This document shows positions 1 through 7,937 of a stretch of 47,503 nt of DNA, one piece after another. The number at the start of each line of letters is the position of its first letter. Positions within the stretch are counted from its first letter, which is position 1. Location of the stretch: assembly GCA_004562765.1 (NCBI GenBank), contig SFRL01000022.1, positions 1-47,503 on the forward strand, in the 5' to 3' direction. The position numbers and the translations under genes were made by a program. The DNA comes from a bacterium. Its GTDB lineage: Bacteria; Bacillota; Clostridia; Lachnospirales; Lachnospiraceae. The notes beneath the pieces were generated by a model. That model was given only the letters and a program-made list of their open reading frames with translations, did not search any database and was not told where the DNA came from.

Positions 1-595
1 TCACCAGCACCACGATCACCGCGCTCAGCAAAATACCGCAGATACCGATATAGGCAAGGAAACGGTTTGCTATATTCACGCTCTCGCGGATACTCTCCAA
101 CGCCGTGCGCATCATGACCAGATTACCATCCTCCAGGGTACCCCACAGCACCAGATATTCGGAGGACATCCGATGATCCGTCACCTGCAGTACCGAGTAG
201 CTGTCTGTGCTGGCCACCTCCTGCCGTCCCTTATCGGTTGACGCTCCGAACAGTACATCCATAAAACGGTTGATCAGGTTCAGGCTGTCATTCGATGTGG
301 AACGCACCACCGTCCCGTCCGGTGAAATGATCAGGAGTTCTATATTGCCGTTATCACAGAGCCGGTCGAGCTGCACATCCAGTTCACTGTCTGTAAGCTT
401 TCCCTGCTTTGCCGCCCAGTTGACCGTATCATATCCGCTCACAAGCTGATCTGTTTTCATCTTGCTGTAATACTGTTCCAAAAAAGTTGTATTCAAAAAC
501 CAGCACAGTAAAACTGTGCCGGTCACAAGTCCGATGATCACCATGCAGATCTGCGTTGTTATGGAACGCTGATGTATATGCTTTGATCCTTTCAT
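1..595 (-). CDS. Sensor histidine kinase, N-terminal part (cut by window edge)
   Basis: Reading leftward from the ATG at 595, the frame stays open for 198 codons to the window edge. The visible protein has a short basic cytoplasmic start (MKGSKHIHQRS), a first membrane segment at about residues 13-34, an extracellular sensor region at about 35-175 and a second membrane segment at about 178-198. HAMP, kinase and ATPase domains would lie beyond base 1. It starts 17 bases after the stop of an OmpR-type response regulator on the same strand, the usual arrangement of a regulator-kinase pair, so it is very likely the cognate kinase. The extracellular part matches no named ligand-binding fold that I recognise, so the stimulus is unknown. 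The kinase call rests on context and topology, because the catalytic part is not in the window. Confidence 0.8.
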   Translation of the reverse strand, partial: MKGSKHIHQRSITTQICMVIIGLVTGTVLLCWFLNTTFLEQYYSKMKTDQLVSGYDTVNWAAKQGKLTDSELDVQLDRLCDNGNIELLIISPDGTVVRSTSNDSLNLINRFMDVLFGASTDKGRQEVASTDSYSVLQVTDHRMSSEYLVLWGTLEDGNLVMMRTALESIRESVNIANRFLAYIGICGILLSAVIVVLV

Positions 596-612
596 CACCT
601 GATTCCTCTTTC

Positions 613-1320
613 CTATTCATTCGCCTTTTTGGGTTCGTTTCCATCCACCTCAAACTTGTAGCCCATGCCCCAGATCGTCTTGATACAATCGCCGTGTTTT
701 CCCATCTTGCTGCGCAGCTTTTTCACATGCGTATCGATGGTACGCGCATCACCGAAATAATCATAGTTCCAGACACTGTTTAATATTTTTTCCCTGGAGA
801 GGGCGAGACCCGCATTCTCCATGAAATAGGTCAAAAGCTCAAATTCCTTATAGCTGAGTTCCACACGCTCACCATCGATGGTGACAATATGGGCAGCACG
901 GTCAACCTGGATCGCGCCTGCGGTCAGGATCTGATTTTCTTCCAGCTGATTCGTCCGGCGCAGGATCGCTTCCACGCGTGCCACCAGGATCTTCGGGCTG
1001 AAGGGTTTGGAGATGTACTCGTCCACACCCAGCTCAAAGCCGTTTAATTCGTCACTCTCGGCACTCTTTGCCGTCAACATGATGATGGGTACTTTCGAAT
1101 GCTCACGGATCTCTCTGCATACCTCAAACCCGTTCATTTTCGGCATCATCACGTCAAGAATGATGAGAGAGATGTCCTTATCCGCATAAAACAGATCCAG
1201 CGCCTCTTCACCGTCTGCCGCCTCCAGTACCTCATAACCCTTCTTCACAAGGAAATCCCGTACAAGCTTACGCATGCGGCTCTCATCATCCACCACCAGT
1301 ATTTTAATCGTCGTCTCCAT
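613..1320 (-). CDS. OmpR/PhoB-family response regulator
   Basis: A cytoplasmic two-component regulator of 235 residues. The receiver domain (about 1-120) has all phosphorylation residues: acidic pair D11/D12, phospho-acceptor D56 in LIILDVMMP, T83 and K105 (SKPF). The C-terminal winged helix (about 135-230) has the OmpR-type ending TIDTHVKKLRSKMG...WGMGYKF. The reading frame is open further upstream, but the ATG at 1320 is preceded by AGAGAGGA and begins METTIKILVVDD, typical for the family, so I use it. The start overlaps the 3' end of the upstream membrane-protein gene by 17 bases, and the kinase gene follows 17 bases after the stop. All three are probably one transcript. The target genes cannot be read from the sequence. 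Confidence 0.93.
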   Translation of the reverse strand: METTIKILVVDDESRMRKLVRDFLVKKGYEVLEAADGEEALDLFYADKDISLIILDVMMPKMNGFEVCREIREHSKVPIIMLTAKSAESDELNGFELGVDEYISKPFSPKILVARVEAILRRTNQLEENQILTAGAIQVDRAAHIVTIDGERVELSYKEFELLTYFMENAGLALSREKILNSVWNYDYFGDARTIDTHVKKLRSKMGKHGDCIKTIWGMGYKFEVDGNEPKKANE

Positions 1321-1855
1321 ATAACATCCTCTCTTTCTGCGAAACAGCCGCCTCACGCTCTGAAAGCTCCTGCTCCCATGCGGCATACTTGTTCTGCAGC
1401 TCATTTTCATAGTTGAGCACCGTAGGACTGCTGCTGCTCATGGCGATCGCAAACATCACAAAGATCACTGCAGCGGCAAAAAAATTGATGATCACCGACC
1501 ATCTGAATGCACGCCTGCATTTCCCGTTCTCCTCGCGCAGCGCCTCCGTCGTCCCTGCCGCATCCGTTACTTTCACGGTCTTGTGTACCGGGATCGGCAC
1601 GATCTCATCGTTTGAAACCTGCGGCATCGTGTACAGATAATCCTGCAATTCTCTCAGGTAGGCATACCCGACCTGCGTCTGAAACATGTTCTGCGCGATC
1701 ATGCGCTGATAGATCTGCAGCACGCGGTCCGGATACTGGAGATCCACTCTCCCTTTCATATAGCGGACACCCTCCGCTTCTTTTTTCGCTTCCTTTAACA
1801 GATCCTCATCGTCAAAGGAAAAACCATCCACTATAAATGCACTGTCTTTTGCCAT
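1304..1855 (-). CDS. Single-pass membrane protein of unknown function, first gene of the two-component operon
   Basis: About 183 residues from the ATG at 1855. An in-frame ATG two codons upstream (1861) sits directly against the GAGTGAG ribosome site, so the internal one has better spacing. I do not recognise the family. The cytoplasmic N-terminal part (1-115) is charged and predicted helical. One membrane segment lies at about 119-140, and a Glu/Gln-rich coiled-coil-like tail at about 148-178 ends in DDD. The gene overlaps the response regulator by 17 bases, so translation of the two is probably coupled. Its place at the head of the operon suggests an accessory role in the same signalling pathway, but this is inference. 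Confidence 0.75.
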   Translation of the reverse strand: MAKDSAFIVDGFSFDDEDLLKEAKKEAEGVRYMKGRVDLQYPDRVLQIYQRMIAQNMFQTQVGYAYLRELQDYLYTMPQVSNDEIVPIPVHKTVKVTDAAGTTEALREENGKCRRAFRWSVIINFFAAAVIFVMFAIAMSSSSPTVLNYENELQNKYAAWEQELSEREAAVSQKERMLYGDDD

Positions 1856-1900
1856 AACCATCTCACTCTGTAAAAAAGTCTTTGTTCCCTTTACCTATTT

Positions 1901-1928
1901 ATTATCGTACATTTTATTTCAATTGCAA
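1901..1928 (-). promoter_or_regulatory. Putative promoter of the two-component operon
   Basis: Reading leftward, a TTGCAA -35 (1923-1928) and a GATAAT -10 (1901-1906) are separated by 16 bases, about 45 bases before the first start codon. The surroundings are AT-rich. This is a fair match only. Confidence 0.45.
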
Positions 1929-2005
1929 GCAAAAACTTCAGTTTTCACATTATCTACATATTTTTCAAAATATCACTAATTTTTGCTTCCTTTTTTTGCC
2001 TTCTA

Positions 2006-2014
2006 TGGTATAAT
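2006..2014 (+). promoter_or_regulatory. Extended -10 promoter of the chemoreceptor gene
   Basis: TGGTATAAT is an extended -10 element with a perfect TATAAT hexamer at 2009-2014, 60 bases before the chemoreceptor ATG. No good -35 box is visible, as is common for extended -10 promoters. I see no sigma-28 (flagellar) type promoter. Confidence 0.55.
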
Positions 2015-2074
2015 GTTCTCAGTATGTAAAGAACGTGTAAAACGTATTAATTTGTTACAATCAGGAGGTTCGCT

Positions 2075-3907
2075 ATGGGTAAGAAAGCGAAAAATACGCA
2101 AGAAAAGAAGGCTGTTAAGAAACCGGCAAAGGCACCGAAGGCAGCAAAAAACAAGCCTGCAAAAAAGACAAAAAACGGGGGCAGATCATCCAGTATAAAG
2201 ACAAAGATCCTGATCCCGATCGCCGCTCTGACTCTGGTGATCCTCGCATCCGGACTGCTCAATGTAGCGAGCATGAACCGCATGCAGGAGGGAAGCACCG
2301 TACTCAGTGACAAGAGTCTTCCCACTCTGACCGCTCTGGATACGGCCATCGCCGATTTCAGCGATCTGCAGCGCCTGATCTACGCGCACTGTCTCTCTGA
2401 AGACAAGACCGTTATGGAAGAATATCAGGCAACAGCAGATGAATTGTTTGCGGAGATCGAGACTGCACTTGCCACCTATGAGGCAGGTGTCAGCTCCGAA
2501 GAGGATCTGGCACTGATCAAAGAATTCCGCGACAACTTTGATATGTATACATACACTTATCAGACGGCCACTCAGCTCAGCTACAATATGATGAAAAAGC
2601 TGGCACAGTCCTATGTGCCCAACCTGATGCAGAGCAGTGCCGATACGATGCAGAAACAGCTGCAGACGATGAAAGCAAACATTCAGGAAAACATCGACGC
2701 GGAAGTGCAGGCACAGCGTGACAGCTATATTCAGGCAGTCATCACAACGATCGTCGCCACCCTGGTGGGTATCCTGATCGCAATCTTTGCATTTGCACTT
2801 GTCAACCGAAGCGTCATTCGTCCGATCAAGAAAACAACGACGAGCCTCGATAAGATCGTCACAGACATTCAGGAGGGCCACGGTGATCTGACCGCCCGCA
2901 TCGATGTCAAGTCGACAGATGAGCTCGGACGCCTTGCCAAGGGAATCAACGTCTTCATCGAGACATTGCAGAATATCATGTCACAGATCGTGAACAATGC
3001 AGACCACCTCGGCAGCGTTGTCAGCACTGTTTCCGGCAGCGTGAACACCGCCAGCGGAAATGCTTCCGACATCTCCTCTCTGTTAGAGGAACTGTCTGCC
3101 ACCATGCAGGAGATCTCTTCCACCACGACCAACGTCAACGACGAGGTTGCCAATGTGGGCACGCAGGTATCCAGCATCGCACAGGATACAGTTACAATGA
3201 ACAGCTATGCCGGCGAGATGGAAGCCCGCGCAAAGGAACTGGAGCAGGCTGCACAGCGCAACAAGGAAAGTACCAGCGAGATCATCGGCGGCATTATCAC
3301 TTCTCTGGAGGAAGCTATCGAGGAGAGCAAGAGCGTTTCCAAGGTCAACGATCTGACCGACGAGATCTTAAATGTATCCAGCCAGACCAATCTACTGGCA
3401 CTGAACGCTTCCATCGAGGCAGCCAGAGCAGGCGAGGCAGGAAAAGGCTTTGCCGTCGTTGCAGACGAGATCCGTACACTGGCAGATTCCACCAGACAGA
3501 CAGCCGGAAACATTCAGGAGATCAACCTTATGGTTGTTCGTGCCGTGGATGCACTTGTTGAGAATTCACACGCGATCGTCAACTATGTGAACGATACGAT
3601 CCTTCCGGATTATGAGAAGTTCGTAGAAACCGGCAAGCAGTATCGCGATGATGCAAGCTATGTCAACAACACCATGAACGTATTCGAGGACCGCACCAAT
3701 CACCTGATGCAGATCATGCAGGAGATCTCAGAAGCGGTCAGCGGCATCACCACTGCTATCGAGGAAAGCGCATTGGGCGTTACAAATGCCACAGAGAATA
3801 CTTCAACACTAGTAAGCAATATCGAGATCGTAAATCAGGAAATGGGAACCAATCAGCAGATCAGCTTAAAGCTGAAGCAGGAGGCAGACCGTTTCACAAA
3901 CTTATAA
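2075..3907 (+). CDS. Methyl-accepting chemotaxis protein (transmembrane chemoreceptor)
   Basis: A 610-residue chemoreceptor that would feed stimulus information to CheA/CheW. In order: an unusual cytoplasmic N-terminal tail of about 40 residues made almost only of Lys, Ala and Pro; membrane segment 1 (about 44-65); a helical extracellular sensor (about 66-218) of four-helix-bundle type; membrane segment 2 (about 220-243); HAMP (about 245-300); and a long signalling coiled coil. The signalling tip at about 437-466 is canonical, with the NLLALNASIEAARAGEAGKG run and FAVVADEIRTLA after it. The start is set by AGGAGG eight bases upstream. No C-terminal NWETF-type CheR tether is present. Family call is firm; the ligand is unknown. 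The Lys-rich tail is longer than usual and would sit at the inner face of the membrane. Confidence 0.93.
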   Translation: MGKKAKNTQEKKAVKKPAKAPKAAKNKPAKKTKNGGRSSSIKTKILIPIAALTLVILASGLLNVASMNRMQEGSTVLSDKSLPTLTALDTAIADFSDLQRLIYAHCLSEDKTVMEEYQATADELFAEIETALATYEAGVSSEEDLALIKEFRDNFDMYTYTYQTATQLSYNMMKKLAQSYVPNLMQSSADTMQKQLQTMKANIQENIDAEVQAQRDSYIQAVITTIVATLVGILIAIFAFALVNRSVIRPIKKTTTSLDKIVTDIQEGHGDLTARIDVKSTDELGRLAKGINVFIETLQNIMSQIVNNADHLGSVVSTVSGSVNTASGNASDISSLLEELSATMQEISSTTTNVNDEVANVGTQVSSIAQDTVTMNSYAGEMEARAKELEQAAQRNKESTSEIIGGIITSLEEAIEESKSVSKVNDLTDEILNVSSQTNLLALNASIEAARAGEAGKGFAVVADEIRTLADSTRQTAGNIQEINLMVVRAVDALVENSHAIVNYVNDTILPDYEKFVETGKQYRDDASYVNNTMNVFEDRTNHLMQIMQEISEAVSGITTAIEESALGVTNATENTSTLVSNIEIVNQEMGTNQQISLKLKQEADRFTNL

Positions 3908-3923
3908 AGATTATCATGCACAC

Positions 3924-3962
3924 AAAAAAATCAGCCGGGACACGATCCCGACTGATTTTTTT
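3924..3962. terminator. Bidirectional Rho-independent terminator
   Basis: A hairpin with arms AAAAAATCAGCCGGGA and TCCCGACTGATTTTTT has one mismatch and a short CACGA loop. It is flanked by an A-run on the left and a T-run on the right, so it can serve both converging genes: the chemoreceptor (+) and the hybrid kinase (-). Confidence 0.9.
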
Positions 3963-3977
3963 GTGCTCTTTTATATA

Positions 3978-6146
3978 CTATATCCGTATCTTCAGAAAAT
4001 GCTCTACCTGGTCTCTGATCTGCTGCGGCTCAATCGGCTTGGAGAGGTAATCATCAAAGCCAACCTCCAGATAGCGCTTCCGCGCTCCCACCGTATCGTC
4101 TGCAGTGAGCAGAACTACCGGTATCGGCTTGCTGACGCCCTGCTCGGCCTCCTGCCGCCGGATCTCCTGCAGCGCCTGTGTTCCATCCATCCCCGGCATC
4201 ATTTGATCCATAAAGATCATATCCACATGCTTGCGTTCCAGGATCCGCAGGCATTCCTCTCCGCTCTTTGCCATGATCGTCTTCAGATTCAGCTTTCGCA
4301 GCCAGGAATCCATTTCTTTTAGATAGAGGAGATTGTCATCCACAACCATGACCGTAGGGCGTTTTGCCGGCTGTTCTGACGGTTCCGGAATCGCCTGTGC
4401 CTGCACTTCACTCTCCACCGGTTCTTCGCCTGTTCCGAACGGTGCATTGTCAACGATCCGCTGAGGGAACATCAGACTGATCTTCGAGCGGTTTCTGTCT
4501 ATACTGCACTCCATAGAACCCTTCATCTCAAGCAGCAGACGTTTACAAAGTGAATAAGGAATGTAATTGACCTCCGGCTCTGTCTTTTTGCCAACCTTCT
4601 GCGCCACCGCTGCCAGTCGGTTCAGTTCTCCGGTCGTCATGCCATTATCATCAAGATACAGCGTCAGGATCAGCAATGCATCCGCATATCTCATTTCCGA
4701 TGAGATATCCAGCTCAATGCCTGCAATCTTCGAAGTCATGCCCGCGCAGTGCAGAATACCGGACACAACGCTCTCGACACCTTTTTGATCTCCAAACCAG
4801 TTCACCGGAAGCCGGGGACTTGCTGTCAGCTCCACGTTCTGACACCGGCCCTGTCTGCGCTCCTCGATCGTACGGCGCAGCGACTGTACCAGATCAGCAG
4901 TCATATATTCTCTTTCTCTTGCCGCAGATGAATGCTCCTCTCTGGAGTAGTCCATCATCACAGACACCATATCCTCCAGCTTCTGTCCTGCCTCCAGGAT
5001 CTCCAGCGACATCTCCCGCACATCCTCGGATGCCCGTTCATCCTGACAGATCGCATCCGAACGGTTTTTGATAATATGTAACGGTGATCCGAAGCCATGG
5101 GTCATATGATGTAAAAACAGATCTCTCGTTCTGTCCGATGCGGAAGCATGCTCCTGAATCTGCTCCAGATCTTTCATGTAGTAATACTCGTCTGTACAGT
5201 CATACAGCCACATCACATAACCGGTGAGCGTTCCGCCCTCTTTCAGTTCGGATACTACCACGTTACAGATCTTACCGTTATGTTCCAGCATATCGTGATT
5301 ATGCAGATAGATCAGTTCCACCACCACTTCACTCTCACCCGGCTGTTCCAGTTCGGGATAAAGCATCGCTGCGATCGCGTTATACGACTTGACCCCCCGC
5401 TCGCTGTCAAGAATGATATAACCCTCACCCAGCTCGTCCAGGATCGTTTCACGGGCGATCTGCCCATCATCCAGAAAATGATAGCTTTTGTTGAAATGAT
5501 AAGTGAGCCAGCAGGAAAGCAGCATCAGTGTAGGGCCAAAATCAAAGCCTCCCGTAATTCCTGCCAGGTTCAATACATATGCAATACACGGAAGTACTGC
5601 CGAAAAGGCTATGATCGTAATGACACTGTCACGCCTCATGCTCTGTCGGATCACAGTTCCCACGTACAAAACCGCCATCGCCACCAGTGCCATATAGGTC
5701 ATATACACATATCCCAACGGCAGGAGATCAAAGCGGATCTGCACCGCAAGCAGCTTTTCGACAAATGAATAATTATAAAACAGAATATTGATCGTCTCAT
5801 CAATGAACAGGAACATCAAAAAGACCGCATTGATCACCCACAACGTGATCGTCTGCCACTTTTTGATATGAAAATCGCAGAACATGGCTATGAGATGCAA
5901 CATAAATACCATGAACAAGAGTGCTGACACATACTGCGAACGCGTTGCCCATTTACTGCTCTGTTCGGAAAGTGTCGAAAGCGCTTCCAGATATCCGTAC
6001 ATATTCAACATCGCACAGATGGAAGCCAGCAGCAGGATCCGCTGTTTCGTCGTGTTTTTTTCATTGTAGATATGATAGACCAACCCAAACGCAAACAGAA
6101 AGATAATAAACTGAATCGTTCGGACAATCATATGGATAGCATTCAT
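3978..6146 (-). CDS. 7TM hybrid histidine-kinase-like protein with degenerate ATPase and intact receiver
   Basis: 722 residues. The N-terminal about 215 residues hold roughly seven membrane segments, like the 7TM region found before many Clostridia kinases. A PAS-like segment follows (about 232-325), then a HisKA-like helix pair with H350 in MTHGFGSPL, where the usual acidic residue after the His is Gly. The region that should be the ATPase (about 440-565) lacks recognisable N, G1 and G2 boxes: the best matches are ILHCAGMTSK, LDDNGMTTGE and YIPYSLCKRL. The C-terminal receiver (about 597-720) is complete: D603/D604, D647, T681 and K703. The start has AAGGGGAA upstream. A reading as a pseudokinase or a phosphorelay/phosphatase platform is inference; a true but divergent kinase cannot be excluded. 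Confidence 0.85.
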   Translation of the reverse strand: MNAIHMIVRTIQFIIFLFAFGLVYHIYNEKNTTKQRILLLASICAMLNMYGYLEALSTLSEQSSKWATRSQYVSALLFMVFMLHLIAMFCDFHIKKWQTITLWVINAVFLMFLFIDETINILFYNYSFVEKLLAVQIRFDLLPLGYVYMTYMALVAMAVLYVGTVIRQSMRRDSVITIIAFSAVLPCIAYVLNLAGITGGFDFGPTLMLLSCWLTYHFNKSYHFLDDGQIARETILDELGEGYIILDSERGVKSYNAIAAMLYPELEQPGESEVVVELIYLHNHDMLEHNGKICNVVVSELKEGGTLTGYVMWLYDCTDEYYYMKDLEQIQEHASASDRTRDLFLHHMTHGFGSPLHIIKNRSDAICQDERASEDVREMSLEILEAGQKLEDMVSVMMDYSREEHSSAAREREYMTADLVQSLRRTIEERRQGRCQNVELTASPRLPVNWFGDQKGVESVVSGILHCAGMTSKIAGIELDISSEMRYADALLILTLYLDDNGMTTGELNRLAAVAQKVGKKTEPEVNYIPYSLCKRLLLEMKGSMECSIDRNRSKISLMFPQRIVDNAPFGTGEEPVESEVQAQAIPEPSEQPAKRPTVMVVDDNLLYLKEMDSWLRKLNLKTIMAKSGEECLRILERKHVDMIFMDQMMPGMDGTQALQEIRRQEAEQGVSKPIPVVLLTADDTVGARKRYLEVGFDDYLSKPIEPQQIRDQVEHFLKIRI

Positions 6147-6185
6147 AGACGTTCTTCCCCTTGCTTATTTGATCTTACTATTTCT

Positions 6186-6214
6186 ATTTTATCCTCTTTT
6201 TTGCCTGATGTAAA
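6186..6214 (-). promoter_or_regulatory. Promoter of the hybrid kinase gene
   Basis: Reading leftward, TTTACA (6209-6214) and TAAAAT (6186-6191) are separated by 17 bases, 40 bases before the start codon. This is a good housekeeping-type match. Confidence 0.6.
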
Positions 6215-6258
6215 GCACAAGAACTGCTCTTTGCCGAAATCATTCCCCGAAATTTCAA

Positions 6259-6289
6259 ACGGACAGATACAAAAAACGTATCTGTCCGT
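6259..6289 (-). terminator. Hairpin downstream of the FtsL-like gene
   Basis: Twelve-base perfect arms (ACGGACAGATAC / GTATCTGTCCGT) enclose a loop of mostly A on this strand (T in the leftward transcript). The T-run after the stem is weak (TTTGAAATTT), so termination may be partial. Confidence 0.5.
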
Positions 6290-6293
6290 CTGA

Positions 6294-6323
6294 TTGAAAG
6301 AATTCATAGGAAGGCGATATAAT
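6294..6323 (+). promoter_or_regulatory. Possible antisense promoter at the 3' end of the FtsL-like gene
   Basis: On the + strand, TTGAAA (6294-6299) and a perfect TATAAT (6318-6323) are 18 bases apart. They point into the 3' end of the FtsL-like gene, with no + strand gene behind them. In AT-rich DNA this may be chance. Confidence 0.3.
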
Positions 6324-6353
6324 ATTTTGGCATAGCCATCGTATGTCTGATAG

Positions 6354-6761
6354 CTATGATTGCGGAATATCCCCGGTCTGAAACATATAATCCGTATCAT
6401 CTACCGAATAGTAAATGACATTTCCCTCCTTCGGATATCCCATTCCAAGCGAGATGGCTCTCTCTCGAACCTCATGCAGGTTCTTTGCATCATCAATGCG
6501 TTTTTGCGCATCCTCATTGGCGAGACGCAACGCATCTATCTCTTTTTGCAGCACTGAGACATGATAGATCTGCTGCTGCACCTGAAAATTCAATTTTAAA
6601 AATACTGTACATACGACGAGTGTAGTGATCATTATGATCACCAGCCGGATCAGTCTGCCGCGGTCCTCACGGATCGCGCGGTTTGCCTGAATCGCGTAAT
6701 ACCGCTTCAGAGCCTCTTCACGGCGCTCTCTGTAATACGCGTCTATTTCCTCCTCGGTCAT
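6354..6761 (-). CDS. FtsL/DivIC-like septum protein
   Basis: A short bitopic protein of 135 residues. The first 36 residues are charged and cytoplasmic. One membrane segment lies at about 37-56, then a coiled coil at about 58-95. The ending LHEVRERAISLGMGYPKEG resembles the short conserved tail after the coiled coil in FtsL, FtsB and DivIC, which stabilise one another at the division site outside the membrane. I take the ATG at 6761, preceded by AGGGAG. A GTG at 6785, overlapping the upstream gene by eight bases, is also possible. It follows a small DNA-binding protein gene and is probably cotranscribed with it. The location is away from the dcw and ftsK regions, so the call to FtsL or DivIC is by shape only. 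Confidence 0.65.
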   Translation of the reverse strand: MTEEEIDAYYRERREEALKRYYAIQANRAIREDRGRLIRLVIIMITTLVVCTVFLKLNFQVQQQIYHVSVLQKEIDALRLANEDAQKRIDDAKNLHEVRERAISLGMGYPKEGNVIYYSVDDTDYMFQTGDIPQS

Positions 6762-6777
6762 ATGGACTGCTCCCTGT

Positions 6778-7224
6778 TCAAGCACTCTTCATCCCTGCCT
6801 TCATCTGTTCCAACAAGTCCATAACCGCTCCCGTATCACCGCTGACCGCAACACGTAACAGATGTCCCTCGTCGTGATATTCATAAGACATGGAATCAAT
6901 CCCCTCGCCGCGTTTCTCCTGCAGCTTCTGATACAACTCCATCCCGTCTAACTCCGTAACCCCTGGGAAATCAAGCAATGCGCAAAAAGCATCACTCTCC
7001 CGTTCCTGTTCTCCAAGAAACCCTCTGACGATCTGGGACGGTGAACTCTGTCCCGGCGTCTGTCTGGAAAACAGTTTTTTTATTTCATCCTCGGTAAACC
7101 GCCACTGGACACCGATCTTCTGCCCGGTAAGCGTGCCATCTTTTAAATAGTTACGGATTGTTCGGCTCGTCATACCGGTTACCTGGGCGACATCCGCTAC
7201 TGTATATAATTTTTCATCCAGCAT
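6778..7224 (-). CDS. Small helix-turn-helix (MerR/excisionase-like) DNA-binding protein
   Basis: 148 residues. The first about 50 residues (LYTVADVAQVTGMTSRTIRN and the wing after it, to DEIKKLF) form a winged helix of the MerR/excisionase type used to bind DNA. The rest (about 51-148) is acidic, has no effector-binding fold I recognise, and ends in a helical MDLLEQMKAGMKSA. The frame is open further upstream, but the ATG at 7224 sits eight bases after a perfect AAGGAGG. The gene is followed by the FtsL-like gene with 16 bases between them, so it may regulate or accompany a division gene. Its promoter lies in an unusual tract of phased A-runs. No phage or integrase gene lies near, so it is probably a resident regulator. 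Confidence 0.75.
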   Translation of the reverse strand: MLDEKLYTVADVAQVTGMTSRTIRNYLKDGTLTGQKIGVQWRFTEDEIKKLFSRQTPGQSSPSQIVRGFLGEQERESDAFCALLDFPGVTELDGMELYQKLQEKRGEGIDSMSYEYHDEGHLLRVAVSGDTGAVMDLLEQMKAGMKSA

Positions 7225-7245
7225 ACCGATGCCTCCTTGTGTTCT

Positions 7246-7274
7246 ATTATATTTCATTCTTTTTCATTTGTAAA
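7246..7274 (-). promoter_or_regulatory. Promoter of the HTH-FtsL operon
   Basis: Reading leftward, TTTACA (7269-7274), a 17-base spacer and a perfect TATAAT (7246-7251) lie 22 bases before the start codon. A tract of A-runs reaching to about 7371 lies directly upstream. Confidence 0.75.
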
Positions 7275-7376
7275 CATTTTTTTACATTCTTTTTATACTT
7301 TTTACAATTATTTTCATTCTATATACTATTTCTTCATCTTTTCTATTCCATTTTCATACTTTTTCATATTTAGGAT

Positions 7377-7420
7377 CAAAAAAACGGGTGTCCCGTCTGT
7401 CTTTCAGACGAAACACCCGT
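7377..7420 (-). terminator. Rho-independent terminator of smpB
   Basis: The outer arms ACGGGTGT / ACACCCGT and inner arms GTCTG / CAGAC form a hairpin. In the leftward transcript it is followed by seven T. It closes the pfp-smpB transcript before the next promoter. Confidence 0.88.
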
Positions 7421-7452
7421 CATAACTTCTTTTCTGCTGTTATCACACGCAT

Positions 7453-7926
7453 TTATCCGAGATTCCGCACTTTGAAATCCCGCTCCGCCTCACGGCGCAC
7501 ATCCTTTTTGGCAATATCCTGACGCTTGTCGTAGAGTTTCTTGCCTCGCGCAAGCGCGATCTCCACCTTTACCAGACTGCCCTTAAAATACACCTGCACC
7601 GGAACGATCGTATAACCCTTTTCTTTGATCTTTCCCAGCAGTCGCATGATCTCCTTTTTGTGCATCAGAAGACGTTTGGGACGCATTGGATCCTTGTTGA
7701 ATATATTGCCCTTCTCATAGGGGCTGATATGCATACCGTAGATGATGATCTCACCGTTTTCGATATGAATAAACGCCTCCTTGATACTGCAGTTGCCCTG
7801 GCGCAGGGACTTAACTTCCGTCCCGTGCAGCTCCACACCCGCCTCAAAGGTTTCCTCCAAAAAGTAGTCGTGCCTTGCTTTTTTATTGTTTGCGATCAGT
7901 CTAAAGTTCGATGCTTCCTTTGCCAT
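7453..7926 (-). CDS. smpB: SsrA-binding protein SmpB
   Basis: A 157-residue RNA-binding partner of tmRNA in trans-translation: it carries tmRNA into stalled ribosomes and mimics the missing anticodon arm. The sequence is typical throughout: NNKKARHDYFLEETFEAGVE near the start, GTEVKSLRQG, the HISPYEKGN segment, and the basic C-terminal tail (KKLYDKRQDIAKKD and on to DFKVRNLG) that enters the mRNA channel. Length matches the family. It lies 11 bases after pfp. Its best ribosome site, GGAGG, lies within the last codons of pfp about 16 bases from the ATG, a long spacing that suggests translation coupled to pfp. Its RNA partner ssrA is encoded 2.3 kb upstream in the same direction. Confidence 0.97.
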   Translation of the reverse strand: MAKEASNFRLIANNKKARHDYFLEETFEAGVELHGTEVKSLRQGNCSIKEAFIHIENGEIIIYGMHISPYEKGNIFNKDPMRPKRLLMHKKEIMRLLGKIKEKGYTIVPVQVYFKGSLVKVEIALARGKKLYDKRQDIAKKDVRREAERDFKVRNLG

Positions 7927-7937
7927 AATTCGCTTTT

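Noticed and set aside
6143..6400. 85-codon leftward frame across the 3' end of the FtsL-like gene
   Set aside because: No ribosome site, runs over a terminator hairpin and a promoter, and the peptide has no protein-like pattern.
6778..7224. Excisionase-like protein considered as a prophage or integrative-element marker
   Set aside because: No integrase, attachment repeats or phage genes occur in the window; neighbours are housekeeping genes.
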